Notes: generated from the sequence alone by a model not told the origin. Shown: positions 14,638-23,416, counted from the first letter of the stretch. The stretch: 26,523 nucleotides of DNA from JAFAZI01 sp035501255 (GCA_035501255.1 DATJWM010000115.1:1-26523); one strand, 5' to 3'. Made by a program: numbers and translations.

Positions 14638-15456
14638 TCAGTACGTCGCGGACAGCGCCCATGGGCCATCGGGTAGCGGCGTACCGAGCAGTTCCATGCT
14701 GTAGGCGATCCGCCCGGTGCGTTTCGCCGAGGAGGAGGCGTACAGCTCGACCGCCGCCTCCGCCATCGCACCGTCGGGTTCGACCGGGACGTTGTCCGGC
14801 GTGTGGGGAGACACGACGGCGACTCCAGGGGTCAACACCAGACCGCCGGTGCCGAGGGCATCGACGCGCACCCCGCTGCCTTCGAGCTCCGCTGCGAGCC
14901 CGGTCGTCAGCCGGTCGAGCGCGGCCTTGCACATGCCGTACGGGGTGCAGCCGTCGCGCGCCCAGTCCGGGTAGGGCGGACCGATCGGGTGTCTTGCCTG
15001 CTTCGAGGTGATGTTGAGGATCCAGCCGTCGCGGCGGGCGACCATGCCTGGCACGACGATCTGCGCCAGCCGGAATGGTGCGTGGACCATCATCTGGAAC
15101 ATCACCGCGTAGCGGTTGGCCGGGGTGTCGAGCGCCGGGCCGTAGAAGTTCACCCCGGCGTTGTTGACGAGAATGTCGATCGGCCCGAGTTCCTGAGCCA
15201 CCCGGCCGGGCAGAGCCTCGACGTCGCCGGCCACGGTGAGATCCGCCGGGAACGCCACGGCGCGCCCGCCGCCCGCCCGGATCCGCTCGGCGACCTCGTT
15301 GATCGAGCCGGGCAGTTTCGATCCGTTCGGGTCAAGGGTGCGGGCCACGAGGGCGACGGTGGCGCCCTCGGCGGCGAAACGCTCGGCGATGTGTGCGCCG
15401 ATCCCGCGGCTGGCGCCGGTCACGACCGCGATCCGGCCCTGCATGCAGCCCACCAT
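14638..15456 (-). CDS. Short-chain dehydrogenase/reductase (SDR), 272 aa
   Basis: This NAD(P)-dependent oxidoreductase interconverts an alcohol and a ketone. It has the cofactor motif TGASRGIG (13-20), NNAG (98-101), the catalytic S151 in ITSKQAR, and Y173 with K177 in PYGMCK. The Ser-Tyr spacing is longer than the usual 13 residues because of a PIGPPYPDW insert, suggesting a distinct substrate pocket. The first ATG (15456) is only 2 bases from GGAGG; the next codon, GTG at 15453, has ideal 5-base spacing and may be the real start, a one-residue difference. It heads a minus-strand unit with the ferredoxin and is divergent from the Rieske oxygenase operon. Confidence 0.92.
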   Translation of the reverse strand: MVGCMQGRIAVVTGASRGIGAHIAERFAAEGATVALVARTLDPNGSKLPGSINEVAERIRAGGGRAVAFPADLTVAGDVEALPGRVAQELGPIDILVNNAGVNFYGPALDTPANRYAVMFQMMVHAPFRLAQIVVPGMVARRDGWILNITSKQARHPIGPPYPDWARDGCTPYGMCKAALDRLTTGLAAELEGSGVRVDALGTGGLVLTPGVAVVSPHTPDNVPVEPDGAMAEAAVELYASSSAKRTGRIAYSMELLGTPLPDGPWALSATY

Positions 15457-15515
15457 GACCTCCGCCGTCCTCCGTGGTTCATCCGGGCCCGCGGCCGTGG
15501 CGAAAGCCTAACAAA

Positions 15516-15531
15516 GTAGGCACCTACTCAT
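15516..15531. promoter_or_regulatory. Operator-like repeat, site 7 (SDR/Rieske divergent region)
   Basis: The plus strand reads GTAGGCACCTACTCAT. It differs from site 8 (15572-15587) at only 3 of 16 positions. It also contains a perfect AGTAGG-CA-CCTACT palindrome (15515-15528). On the minus strand a TAGGCT hexamer (15504-15509) shortly downstream could be the -10 of the SDR gene, placing the repeat in the promoter spacer. Confidence 0.55.
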
Positions 15532-15562
15532 TACGCCATGTGAACGATCCGCCCGACAGCGC

Positions 15563-15587
15563 TATGGTGAAGTGAGCACCTGCTCAT
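15563..15587 (+). promoter_or_regulatory. Promoter -10 and operator-like site 8 for the Rieske operon
   Basis: TATGGT (15563-15568) is a plausible -10. Three bases later GTGAGCA-CC-TGCTCAT (15572-15587) forms an inverted repeat with a perfect GAGCA/TGCTC core and a nearly complete match to RTGAGYR-NN-YRCTCAY. The predicted transcription start lies inside the repeat. The coding start chosen for the Rieske gene (15638) is downstream of it. Confidence 0.65.
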
Positions 15588-15637
15588 TAGCGGGTGGGTC
15601 TCGGTCAGCATGGTGGTCTCGGCCAGCAGGGAGTGCG

Positions 15638-16795
15638 GTGGACAGGGAAGCTCTGGAACACGGTCTCGTGCGCCGGTTGCTCGACCACATCGACAATGGC
15701 ACGACGGATCTGGCCGAGTCCCTTCTGGAAGTGCCGACGTCGGTCTACTCCGGTGAGCGCCACGACGAGGAGTTCGAGGCGCTGTTCATGGATCAGCCAC
15801 TCGTTCTGTGCCTGTCCGGAGCGTTGCCAGGGCCGTCCACCTATCGCACGGTTGACCTGTGCGGCGTCCCCATCGTCGTGACGCGGGACACCGAGGGCAA
15901 GGTGCACGCGCTCGCCAACACCTGTCGGCACCGCGGCGTACGGGTGGTGGACGGATCCGGTCGCGCCCGGTCGTTCACGTGCCCGTTCCACGCCTGGAGT
16001 TACGACATCGAGGGCAAGCTGCTGCGAATGCCGGTCGAGGACGCCTTCGAGGGCATGTGCAAGGGCGACAAGGGGCTCGTCGAGCTCCCGGTCGCTGAAG
16101 GCTACGGCTTGATCGTGGGCCGGTTGCGCCCCGGCCCGGACCTGGACATCGACGCTTACGTCGGCCCCGAACTCGCGGCCGACCTGTCGATGCTCGACTT
16201 TGCGGACTGGGCGCCGCTCGGTGAGCCGCACGTGCACCCGGTCAACGCCAACTGGAAAGTCACCCTCGACACCTTCCGCGAGAACTACCACTTCAACTAT
16301 CTGCACCGCAAGACGCTCAGCACCTATGCCTACGGCGGAGTCCTCACCTTCGACGCGTTCGGTCCGCACCTGCGCAACTGCTCCGCGCTGAAGTCGATCG
16401 ACGAGCTGAAGAGCCTCCCCGAGGCGGAGTGGACCGACGTCGCGCAGTACTTCAGCTACCAGTACGCCTTGTTCCCGAACACCAGCTTGACCTTCGACAG
16501 TCGGCACATCGAGCTGTGGCAGATCCTTCCGATTGACCCGAGCCACTCCGAGGTCATCCACACCGCCTACGTGCGGCCCGGGCTGCCGGAGGAGGAGCAG
16601 GCGAAGCTCCGCGAGATGGCGCCGTGGATCTGCGAGACCGTGGTCGACGGTGAGGACTTCTGGGTCGCCGGCCGCACCGAGCCGGGAGTCCGGACGGGAC
16701 TGCTGGACACCGTGGTGTTCGGGCGCAACGAGCCCGCGCCGCAACATCTGCACCGCGGATTCGAGCGGGTGCTCGAGGCGGCACGACACCGGTGA
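15638..16795 (+). CDS. Rieske non-heme iron oxygenase, alpha-subunit-like, 385 aa
   Basis: This Rieske-type oxygenase probably hydroxylates or demethylates an organic substrate. The Rieske [2Fe-2S] domain has C96-x-H98 and C115-x2-H118 (CRHRG ... CPFHAWSYD). The catalytic iron site is H218 and H223 in ENYHFNYLHR, with D340 (GEDFW) as the likely third ligand. Glu215 stands where naphthalene dioxygenase has its bridging Asp, as in many single-component-type members. The frame is open from 15572, but the GTG at 15638 has AGGGAG at good spacing and avoids overlapping the operator. It leads a seven-gene run and shares a GTGA overlap with the alcohol dehydrogenase. No beta subunit or dedicated reductase is present. 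Confidence 0.92.
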   Translation: MDREALEHGLVRRLLDHIDNGTTDLAESLLEVPTSVYSGERHDEEFEALFMDQPLVLCLSGALPGPSTYRTVDLCGVPIVVTRDTEGKVHALANTCRHRGVRVVDGSGRARSFTCPFHAWSYDIEGKLLRMPVEDAFEGMCKGDKGLVELPVAEGYGLIVGRLRPGPDLDIDAYVGPELAADLSMLDFADWAPLGEPHVHPVNANWKVTLDTFRENYHFNYLHRKTLSTYAYGGVLTFDAFGPHLRNCSALKSIDELKSLPEAEWTDVAQYFSYQYALFPNTSLTFDSRHIELWQILPIDPSHSEVIHTAYVRPGLPEEEQAKLREMAPWICETVVDGEDFWVAGRTEPGVRTGLLDTVVFGRNEPAPQHLHRGFERVLEAARHR

Positions 16796-17868
16796 GAGCG
16801 GCAGTCGTCTACGACGCGGGCGCCCCGCTCGTCGTCGAGGACCTCCCGACGCCGGCGATCGGCCCGGCCGATGTCCTCGTCCGGATCACCGCGAGTGGGC
16901 TGTGTCATACCGATCTCAACGTCATCAACGGCCGAACGGCGCTTGCGATCCCCACCGTCCCCGGGCACGAGGCCTGCGGCGTCGTCGAGGCGGTCGGCGC
17001 GGACGTTCGGCGGGTCACCGTCGGGGACCGGGTGCTGTCGTGCGTGGCGCCCGCGTGTGGCAGTTGTTGGTGGTGTCTCAACGAGATGTCGAATCACTGC
17101 GAGCTCAACGCGATGGTGAAGGCCACGCTTCGCTTCGACCTGCCCGATGGTCGGCGCGCGCCGGCGGTCTGCGGCTGCGGAGCGTTCGCCGAAGCGATGG
17201 TGGTGCACGAGGCGTCGCTCGTCCCGGTCCACACGGACCTTCCCGACGAGCAACTCGCACTGCTCGGTTGCGGGGTGACGACCGGCCTCGGGGCGGCACT
17301 GCGCACCGCACAGGTGACGCCGGGATCGAGCGTTGCGGTGATCGGCTGCGGCGGGGTCGGGCAGTCGGTGATCCAGGGTGCCCGGATCGCCGGAGCGGCC
17401 GAGATCATCGCCATCGATCTTGCTCCCGGGCGGCGCGAGGCGAGCCTGAAGGCGGGCGCGACCCACGCCATCGACCCCGCCGAGGGCGACCCGGTCCAGC
17501 AGGTACTCGAGCGCACCGCCGGGCGCGGCGCCGATTTCACCTTCGAGGTGGTCGGGCTGCCCGAGCTGATGGTCCAGGCGTGGAACATGGCCCGCAAACA
17601 GGGCACCGTGACCCTTGTCGGCATGCCGGCGACGGATGCGACGCTGACCCTGCCCGCGATCTCTGCGGTGTTCTCGGGAAAGCGACTCGCGGGTTCGGTC
17701 GTCGGCGGCGCGCAGGTGCTGCGGGACTTTCCGCTGTTCATCACCCTCGCCGAGACCGGCCAGCTCGACCTGGGGTCGATGGTCAGCCGGTTGATCTCCC
17801 TCGATGAGATCAACGACGGAATCGCCCTCCTCGATCAGGCCGAGGGACTGCGTACCGTAGTCGTCTGA
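16792..17868 (+). CDS. Zinc-dependent alcohol dehydrogenase (MDR superfamily), 358 aa
   Basis: This NAD(P)-dependent medium-chain dehydrogenase oxidises an alcohol to an aldehyde or ketone. Catalytic zinc ligands are C38 (GLCHTD), H59 (GHEACG) and C160 (LLGCGVTTGLGA). Structural zinc ligands are C89, C92, C95 and C103 (ACGSCWWCLNEMSNHC). The Rossmann motif is GCGGVGQ (185-191). The layout resembles class III/NDMA-dependent alcohol dehydrogenases of Actinomycetota. The GTG start overlaps the Rieske stop as GTGA (16792-16795), implying translational coupling and a shared pathway. The product of the oxygenase may be its substrate, which is an inference from gene order. An aldehyde product could pass to one of the two aldehyde dehydrogenases. 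Confidence 0.95.
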   Translation: MRAAVVYDAGAPLVVEDLPTPAIGPADVLVRITASGLCHTDLNVINGRTALAIPTVPGHEACGVVEAVGADVRRVTVGDRVLSCVAPACGSCWWCLNEMSNHCELNAMVKATLRFDLPDGRRAPAVCGCGAFAEAMVVHEASLVPVHTDLPDEQLALLGCGVTTGLGAALRTAQVTPGSSVAVIGCGGVGQSVIQGARIAGAAEIIAIDLAPGRREASLKAGATHAIDPAEGDPVQQVLERTAGRGADFTFEVVGLPELMVQAWNMARKQGTVTLVGMPATDATLTLPAISAVFSGKRLAGSVVGGAQVLRDFPLFITLAETGQLDLGSMVSRLISLDEINDGIALLDQAEGLRTVVV

Positions 17869-17895
17869 CGGCGGACTCGCGGAGAGGTGGCAATC

Positions 17896-19143
17896 GTGCA
17901 ACGAACACTCCTCGCAAACGCCCGCGTCCTGACCTGCTCGGGCGACCCGGCCGAACGTCCCACCGACGGCGACATCTTGATCGAGGGCGACCGGATCGCC
18001 GCGGTGTCGCGGGGCCGGATGGCGCTCGACTCGACGTCGATCAGGATCGTCGACCTCGCCGGGGCGACCGTGCTTCCCGCGCTGTGCGACGCGCACACGC
18101 ATATCAGCTGGCCGCTCGACTTCGTGTTCGATCATGACGCCGTCGCCGCGGAGGAGCCGGGCAAGCACGCCCTCGAGGTCGCGGCCGTGGCCCGCACCTT
18201 TGTCGAAAGCGGATACACGATGGTGATCGGGGCCGGTGCCACCCAGCCCCAGGACGACCTGCTCGCCAAGGCCTCGATCGAGCGCGGCTTGATGCCCGGT
18301 CCCAGGATCATTCCGAGCGGACCGATGGTCACCGAGGTCGGGGCCTTGGGGGCGGATGGCGCGATGATGGACGTCGTCTCCGGCCCGCGCGAGATCCGCG
18401 AGGTGGTCGCTCGCCAGTGCGACGCGGGTGTGCGCGCGGTGAAGCTGTTCATCTCCGGTGACGGCATCGTCGCGGAGTACCCGTCGGAAGACGTCTACAT
18501 GAACGACGCGATGCTCGAGGCCGCGGTCGACGAGGCGGCCAAGCACGGTGCGTTCATCACGACCCACGCGCGGAGTGCGCCGAGCGTCGCCATGGCGGCG
18601 CGGACCGGGGTGCGGATCATCCATCACGCCTGCTTCCTCGACGACACCGCCATGAAGGAGCTCCAGGCACGGGGCACCGATGTGTGGGTCTGCCCGGGGT
18701 TGCACTACCTCTACGCGATGGTCAGCGGCGCGGCCGCGCCGTACGGCATGACCGAGGAGCGAATCGAGCGGTCCGGTTACCGCCAGGAGTTCCACAGCCT
18801 GATCGACAACATTGCCGCGCTGCACGCGGCCGGGGTGCTGCTCCTCGCCGGCGGCGACTTCGGTCACCAATGGACCCACCACGGGACCTACGCCGCCGAG
18901 CTCGCCCGCTACGTCGAACTGTGCGGGCTGTCACCGGTCGAGGCGCTGCACACCGCCACCCGCAACGTCGGTCCCGTGGTTGGGTTGGACTGGGGCGAGA
19001 TCCGTCCCGGAGCGCTCGCCGACCTGGTGGTCATCGACGGCGATCCCACCGAGGACATCACCCTCCTGGCGCGACCGGAGCGCCGCCGTGCGGTGATCAA
19101 GGCCGGCGGGTTCGCCTACGTGAACCCCGAGCTCTACCCGTGA
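17896..19143 (+). CDS. Amidohydrolase family protein (HxH, imidazolonepropionase/prolidase-like), 415 aa
   Basis: This TIM-barrel metallohydrolase has a composite beta-sandwich. The HxH metal motif is at H67 and H69 in CDAHTHISW. A lysine that may be carboxylated is K183 in AVKLFISGDG. Later metal ligands are H224 (TTHARS) and H243/H244 (IIHHACF), and the catalytic Asp is D321 in LAGGDFGHQ. The C-terminal GALADLVVIDGDPTEDI is standard. The enzyme would hydrolyse a cyclic amide, a lactam or lactone, or a small peptide-like bond. GTG 17896 is preferred because GGAGAGG lies 8 bases before it; GTG 17887 abuts that ribosome site and would add three residues. Its stop overlaps the next gene as GTGA. 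Confidence 0.9.
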   Translation: MQRTLLANARVLTCSGDPAERPTDGDILIEGDRIAAVSRGRMALDSTSIRIVDLAGATVLPALCDAHTHISWPLDFVFDHDAVAAEEPGKHALEVAAVARTFVESGYTMVIGAGATQPQDDLLAKASIERGLMPGPRIIPSGPMVTEVGALGADGAMMDVVSGPREIREVVARQCDAGVRAVKLFISGDGIVAEYPSEDVYMNDAMLEAAVDEAAKHGAFITTHARSAPSVAMAARTGVRIIHHACFLDDTAMKELQARGTDVWVCPGLHYLYAMVSGAAAPYGMTEERIERSGYRQEFHSLIDNIAALHAAGVLLLAGGDFGHQWTHHGTYAAELARYVELCGLSPVEALHTATRNVGPVVGLDWGEIRPGALADLVVIDGDPTEDITLLARPERRRAVIKAGGFAYVNPELYP

Positions 19144-22100
19144 CGGAGCGCTCGGACACCGAACTGCTGTCCGGCGTCGACGCTCTCGTCCGCCTGCTCG
19201 CCCTCCGCCACCAACTCGACCAGCGCGACGGGTTGCAGACCGCGACCATGGTCTCGGGTTATCCCGGCTCACCGCTGGGTGCACTTGACCTTGCGATCGA
19301 GGCCGCCGAGCCGCTGCTCGGCCCGCACCGGGTTGTGCACCGTCCGGGCTTGAACGAGGAGCTGGCCGTCGCCACCGTCTGGGGCAGCCAGATGGGGGCC
19401 TCGGTCGCCTACGACGGTGTGGACGGGGTGGCGGGCGCGTGGTACGGCAAAGGTCCCGGGCTCGACCGGGCCGGTGACGCGATCAAACACGCCAACGCGA
19501 TGGGGGCGGGGCCGTCCGGCGGAGTCGTGATGTTCTGCGCCGATGACCCCGGCGCGAAGTCCTCCACCCTCACCTGCGACAGCCAGTACACCTTCGAAGA
19601 CGCGTGCCTGCCGGTCCTGTTCCCGGGCAACCAGCAGGAGGTGATCGACCTCGGAATCCACGCTTTTCGGATGTCCCGCTACTCGGGCGCGTGGGTCGGG
19701 ATGAAGATCGTCACCACCGTCGCCGACGGTCTCGGTACCGTCGATCTCGACCCCGCACGCCACGATCCGCGCGACCCGGACGGCGTACACATCGCGGGCC
19801 GGCCGTGGCGGCATCGGCCTCAGGCGAGTATCGGCCCGCACCAGGTGCCGGACCAGGAGCTGCTCGTCGTGCACCACCGGCTGGAGGCGGCGAAGGCCTA
19901 CGCCCGGCACAATCGGCTCGACCGGGTGATCGGCGGTCCGGAGCCGGCCCGGCTGGGCATCGTCTGTGCGGGCAAGACCTACTACGACCTGATCCAGGCG
20001 CTGGCCGACCGCGGCTGCCGACGAAGCGACCTGGCCGCGTTCGGGATCCGGATCCTCACCCTCGCGATGACCTTTCCGGTCGATGAACAGACGGTGCTGG
20101 ACTTCGCCGGTTCGGTCGAGGAGATCCTCGTCGTCGAGGAGAAGCGACCGTTCGTCGAGGCGCAGGTGCGCGCGGTTCTGCACGAGGCCGGGCGCACGGT
20201 TCGTGTGCTCGGCAAGCGTGATCGCGCGGGCGCGCCCCTCGTCCCGATCACCGGCGAGCTCGGCGCCGACATGATCGGTGAGGTCCTGGGCCGGGTCGTT
20301 GCGGATCTCGGTACGCCGCATGTCTCGGGGCAGTCGGCCGGGGGCCCCCTTCCGCTGATCACGATCCCCGGTCGGCCACCGGCGTTCTGCAGCGGCTGCC
20401 CGCACAACCGCTCGACCGTCGTTCCGGCCGGAGCCCTCGTTGGCGGCGGCGTCGGCTGCCACGGGATTGTCTACTTCGAAGCCCGCCACCGAGGCGAGAC
20501 CGCCCTGCCGCCGACCCCGATGGGGGCGGAGGGGGTGCCCTGGATCGGTCTCGCGCCGTTCGTCGCCGAGCCGCACCTGATCCAGAACCTCGGCGACGGC
20601 ACCCTGAGCCACTCGGGGACACTCGCCATCCGAGCGAGCGTCGCGGCCGGAGTCAATGTCACGTTCAAGATCCTCTACAACGCGGCGGTCGCGATGACCG
20701 GCGGTCAGGACGTCACCGGCCTGATGGACGTCCCGTCGATGACCCGTGCGCTCGAGGCCGAAGGCGTCGCGCGCATCGTCGTCTGCGCCGAGGACCCGAA
20801 ACATTACCCGCGTCGGGCTCGCTGGGCACGCGGCGTGCGGGTGGTTGGCCGCGATCAACTGCCGGCGGTGCAAGACGAGCTCCGGACCGTGCCGGGTGTG
20901 TCCGTCGTGGTCTACGACCAGCGCTGCGCCGCCGAGGCCCGCCGCCTACGCAAACGCGGCACACTGCCCACCCCGCCGCAACGAGTGGTCATCAATGAGG
21001 CAGTGTGTGAGGGCTGCGGGGACTGCAGCGCCAAGAGTAACTGCCTGTCGGTGTTGCCGCTTGCTACCGAGTTCGGCGAGAAGCGGGCGATCGACGACCT
21101 GTCCTGCAACCGTGACTACACCTGCATCGAGGGCGACTGCCCGTCGTTCGTCACAATCACCCCGAAACGGTCTCCGTCCCCGCGGCCGGCGCCGAGTGCT
21201 GCTGCGGGGTCGCGCGTCGCCCCTCCCGAGGGGACGCTTCCCGATCCGCGGATTCCCCCGATCGAGGGCCGGTTCGGGATCTACTTCACCGGCATCGGCG
21301 GCACGGGGGTCGTCACCGCGAACCGGATCCTCGCGGCCGCCGCTGAATCGGCAGGGCTCGTCGTGGACGGACTCGACCAGACCGGACTGTCGCAGAAGGC
21401 GGGTGCGGTCGTCTCGCACCTTCACCTCGCGACCAGCGACGACGCGCTGGGCTCCGCCGTGGTCGGGCGGGCGGGAGCCGACCTCTACCTCTCCGGTGAC
21501 ATCCTCCAGGCTGCGACGCCGAGGCATCTCGACCAGGTGAACCCGGGTCACACCAGGGCGGTTATCGGTCGGGGGGTCACGCCGACCGCGATGATGCTGC
21601 AGACCGGTGCTGAGCCCCCGACCGAAGGAGAGCTCGACGAGCAGATCCTCGCCCGAGTGGGGAGCGACCGGACGGTGTTCCTCGACTCGGGTCGGATCGC
21701 CGACCTGGTGTTTGCCAACCACTTGCTCGCGAATGTGGTCCTGCTCGGCGCCGCGTTCCAAAGCGGCGCGTTGCCGGTTCCGCTGGCTCACATCGAGGCG
21801 GCGATCGCGGCGCAAGGGAAGGCTGCCGAGGCAAACCGAGCGGCCTTCGACTGGGGCCGCTGGGTGGTTCACGCCAACGACCGGGTGGAGGCACGGCTGG
21901 CCGAGGCGAGCGCGGCGCAGGGCGGCGCGCGGGACCTGTTCGAACCGTCGACCTCGGCGCTCGACGTGGCCGGCTCGCTCGTCACCGACGCCGCTGTGCC
22001 CGCAGACCTACGGGCTCTGCTGGTTCGGCGTACCGCTCAAATCGTCGACTATCAGAACGCGAAGCTCGCCCGCCGTTACCTCGACCTCCTCGTCACGGTG

Positions 22101-22640
22101 AGCGGGCAGGACGACGCCTCGCACGGGTGGGCGTTGACGAAGGCGACGGCAGAGTCGTGGTTCAAGCTGCTCACCTACAAAGACGAGTACGAGGTCGCAC
22201 GGTTGCACTTGCGGATGGACCACGACCGAGTCGCCCGCGGGCTGGGGATCGACGGACCGTACGCCGTGACCTACCACCTGCACCCACCGACGCTGCGCCG
22301 TCTCGGCCGGTCCAAGAAGCTCCCGGCGGGTCAACCGTACGAGCTCTCCTTCCGGGTGTTGCGCCGGATGAAGCGGCTGCGAGGCACGCCGTTCGATCCG
22401 TTCGGCTTCGATCGGGACCGTCGTCTCGAGCGGGCGTTGATCAAGGAGTTCGAGCAGCTCGTGACGTCCTCGGTGGCAGCCGCCACCCCGGCGACGTACG
22501 ACGATCTGGTGACACTCGCCGCGTCGGCACTCACGATCAAGGGCTACGGTCCGATCAAGGAACGCTCGGTGGCGGCCTGGCGGGCCAGGGTCAGCGAGCT
22601 GACCAACCCGGCGGCCCCGGTGGTTGCGCGGATGCCGTGA
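19140..22640 (+). CDS. Indolepyruvate/2-oxoacid:ferredoxin oxidoreductase, single-chain fused type, 1166 aa
   Basis: This TPP- and iron-sulfur-dependent enzyme decarboxylates a 2-oxoacid to an acyl-CoA and reduces ferredoxin. The first part is the pyrimidine-binding domain (SGYPGSPLGALD, 39-50; GLNEELA, 70-76). CSGCPHNRST (417-426), GVGCHG and the TPP diphosphate-binding region GDGTLSHSG (485-493) follow. An iron-sulfur segment has C623, C626, C629, C635, C656, C662 and C667. The C-terminal gamma domain starts with GIGGTGVVT (718-726). Length and order match the one-polypeptide form of about 1150-1200 residues. The GTG start at 19140 overlaps the preceding stop; the frame is open far upstream but that part is antisense-like filler over the amidohydrolase. 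The substrate may be an aryl or branched 2-oxoacid. Confidence 0.94.
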   Translation: MTERSDTELLSGVDALVRLLALRHQLDQRDGLQTATMVSGYPGSPLGALDLAIEAAEPLLGPHRVVHRPGLNEELAVATVWGSQMGASVAYDGVDGVAGAWYGKGPGLDRAGDAIKHANAMGAGPSGGVVMFCADDPGAKSSTLTCDSQYTFEDACLPVLFPGNQQEVIDLGIHAFRMSRYSGAWVGMKIVTTVADGLGTVDLDPARHDPRDPDGVHIAGRPWRHRPQASIGPHQVPDQELLVVHHRLEAAKAYARHNRLDRVIGGPEPARLGIVCAGKTYYDLIQALADRGCRRSDLAAFGIRILTLAMTFPVDEQTVLDFAGSVEEILVVEEKRPFVEAQVRAVLHEAGRTVRVLGKRDRAGAPLVPITGELGADMIGEVLGRVVADLGTPHVSGQSAGGPLPLITIPGRPPAFCSGCPHNRSTVVPAGALVGGGVGCHGIVYFEARHRGETALPPTPMGAEGVPWIGLAPFVAEPHLIQNLGDGTLSHSGTLAIRASVAAGVNVTFKILYNAAVAMTGGQDVTGLMDVPSMTRALEAEGVARIVVCAEDPKHYPRRARWARGVRVVGRDQLPAVQDELRTVPGVSVVVYDQRCAAEARRLRKRGTLPTPPQRVVINEAVCEGCGDCSAKSNCLSVLPLATEFGEKRAIDDLSCNRDYTCIEGDCPSFVTITPKRSPSPRPAPSAAAGSRVAPPEGTLPDPRIPPIEGRFGIYFTGIGGTGVVTANRILAAAAESAGLVVDGLDQTGLSQKAGAVVSHLHLATSDDALGSAVVGRAGADLYLSGDILQAATPRHLDQVNPGHTRAVIGRGVTPTAMMLQTGAEPPTEGELDEQILARVGSDRTVFLDSGRIADLVFANHLLANVVLLGAAFQSGALPVPLAHIEAAIAAQGKAAEANRAAFDWGRWVVHANDRVEARLAEASAAQGGARDLFEPSTSALDVAGSLVTDAAVPADLRALLVRRTAQIVDYQNAKLARRYLDLLVTVSGQDDASHGWALTKATAESWFKLLTYKDEYEVARLHLRMDHDRVARGLGIDGPYAVTYHLHPPTLRRLGRSKKLPAGQPYELSFRVLRRMKRLRGTPFDPFGFDRDRRLERALIKEFEQLVTSSVAAATPATYDDLVTLAASALTIKGYGPIKERSVAAWRARVSELTNPAAPVVARMP

Positions 22641-23416
22641 TCCAACGGTTCGTGTTCTTCTCCCGCAGGTCCGACCTCTCAACCGCAGAGTTTGCCGCAT
22701 CGTTGCGGGCGGTCCTCGCCGAGGTGGCGAAGGCGCCGGAGGACTCCCGGCCGAGTCGACTGACTTGCGGGATCGTCCATCCGGAGGTGTCCGGTGCGTC
22801 TCCCCGCCACGATGCGGTCCTCACCGAGTGCTACGCCGATGACGACCACCTCGGGCGGCACCTGTCCTGGCGAGGGAGCGCCGGGACCGACGAACGGCTG
22901 GACGGCCTCGCCGGAGGGGCGCCCGTCATCGAGCGGGTCGCCGACCGTCGCGTGGTGCGCGGCGAGCAATGGCTGGAGGAGCACTGGCGGCGCGGGCGAT
23001 CAACGGTGAAGCATCTGGCGCTCGCGACCCGGGCCGGGTCGCTGTCCGCAGCGCAGTTCTCGGCGCGTTGGCTTGATCACGCGGGCACGGTCGGAGGCAG
23101 AGCCGGCACCGTCACGATCCCCGAGGCCGCCCGCGGATCGGCGTACGTGCAGAACGTCTTGGCGCCGGAAGGCGAAACCGGCTACGACGCGCTCACCGAG
23201 GTTTACGTCGAGGACCGGGCGGCCCTGCGCGCGCGGGTCGAGTGGTTTGCGGCTAACTTCGATCCCGAGGCGTCGGGTGACCTGTTCGCTCGTTCGTGGT
23301 TCCTTGCCGTGACCGAAGAGGTCGTGACGCCGGTCCGGGCGGGCGTGCGAGACGATCTCGGCGAACGGCAGGAGACGGGAAGGGACGGAAATGGCGCTGC
23401 TGCACCGCGGCCTTGA
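22637..23416 (+). CDS. EthD-like dimeric alpha/beta-barrel protein, two repeats, 259 aa
   Basis: The N-terminal half (IQRFVFFSRRSDLSTAEFAA) and the C-terminal half (STVKHLALATRAGSLSAAQF, then SARWLDHAGTV) begin alike: a strand, a short loop, then 'S-x-x-(E/Q)-F-x-x-x(W)' and a helix. That is the pattern of EthD and ferredoxin-like dimeric alpha-beta barrel domains. The protein therefore seems to hold two such domains in tandem. EthD proteins occur with P450 and ether or aromatic degradation genes, and their chemistry is mostly unproven. The GTG start overlaps the stop of the oxidoreductase gene (22637-22640), so it is coupled to it. The end overlaps the next gene by 26 bases. The family assignment rests on weak motifs. 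Confidence 0.65.
   Translation: MIQRFVFFSRRSDLSTAEFAASLRAVLAEVAKAPEDSRPSRLTCGIVHPEVSGASPRHDAVLTECYADDDHLGRHLSWRGSAGTDERLDGLAGGAPVIERVADRRVVRGEQWLEEHWRRGRSTVKHLALATRAGSLSAAQFSARWLDHAGTVGGRAGTVTIPEAARGSAYVQNVLAPEGETGYDALTEVYVEDRAALRARVEWFAANFDPEASGDLFARSWFLAVTEEVVTPVRAGVRDDLGERQETGRDGNGAAAPRP

Noticed and set aside
16567..18882. Minus-strand open frame of 771 codons
   Set aside because: It is antisense to the Rieske, alcohol dehydrogenase and amidohydrolase genes; its composition is that of a shadow frame.
18684..19139. Upstream extension of the 2-oxoacid oxidoreductase frame
   Set aside because: It overlaps the coding region of the amidohydrolase in another frame and reads as Arg/Pro-rich filler. 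The family N-terminus and the GTGA overlap both place the start at 19140.
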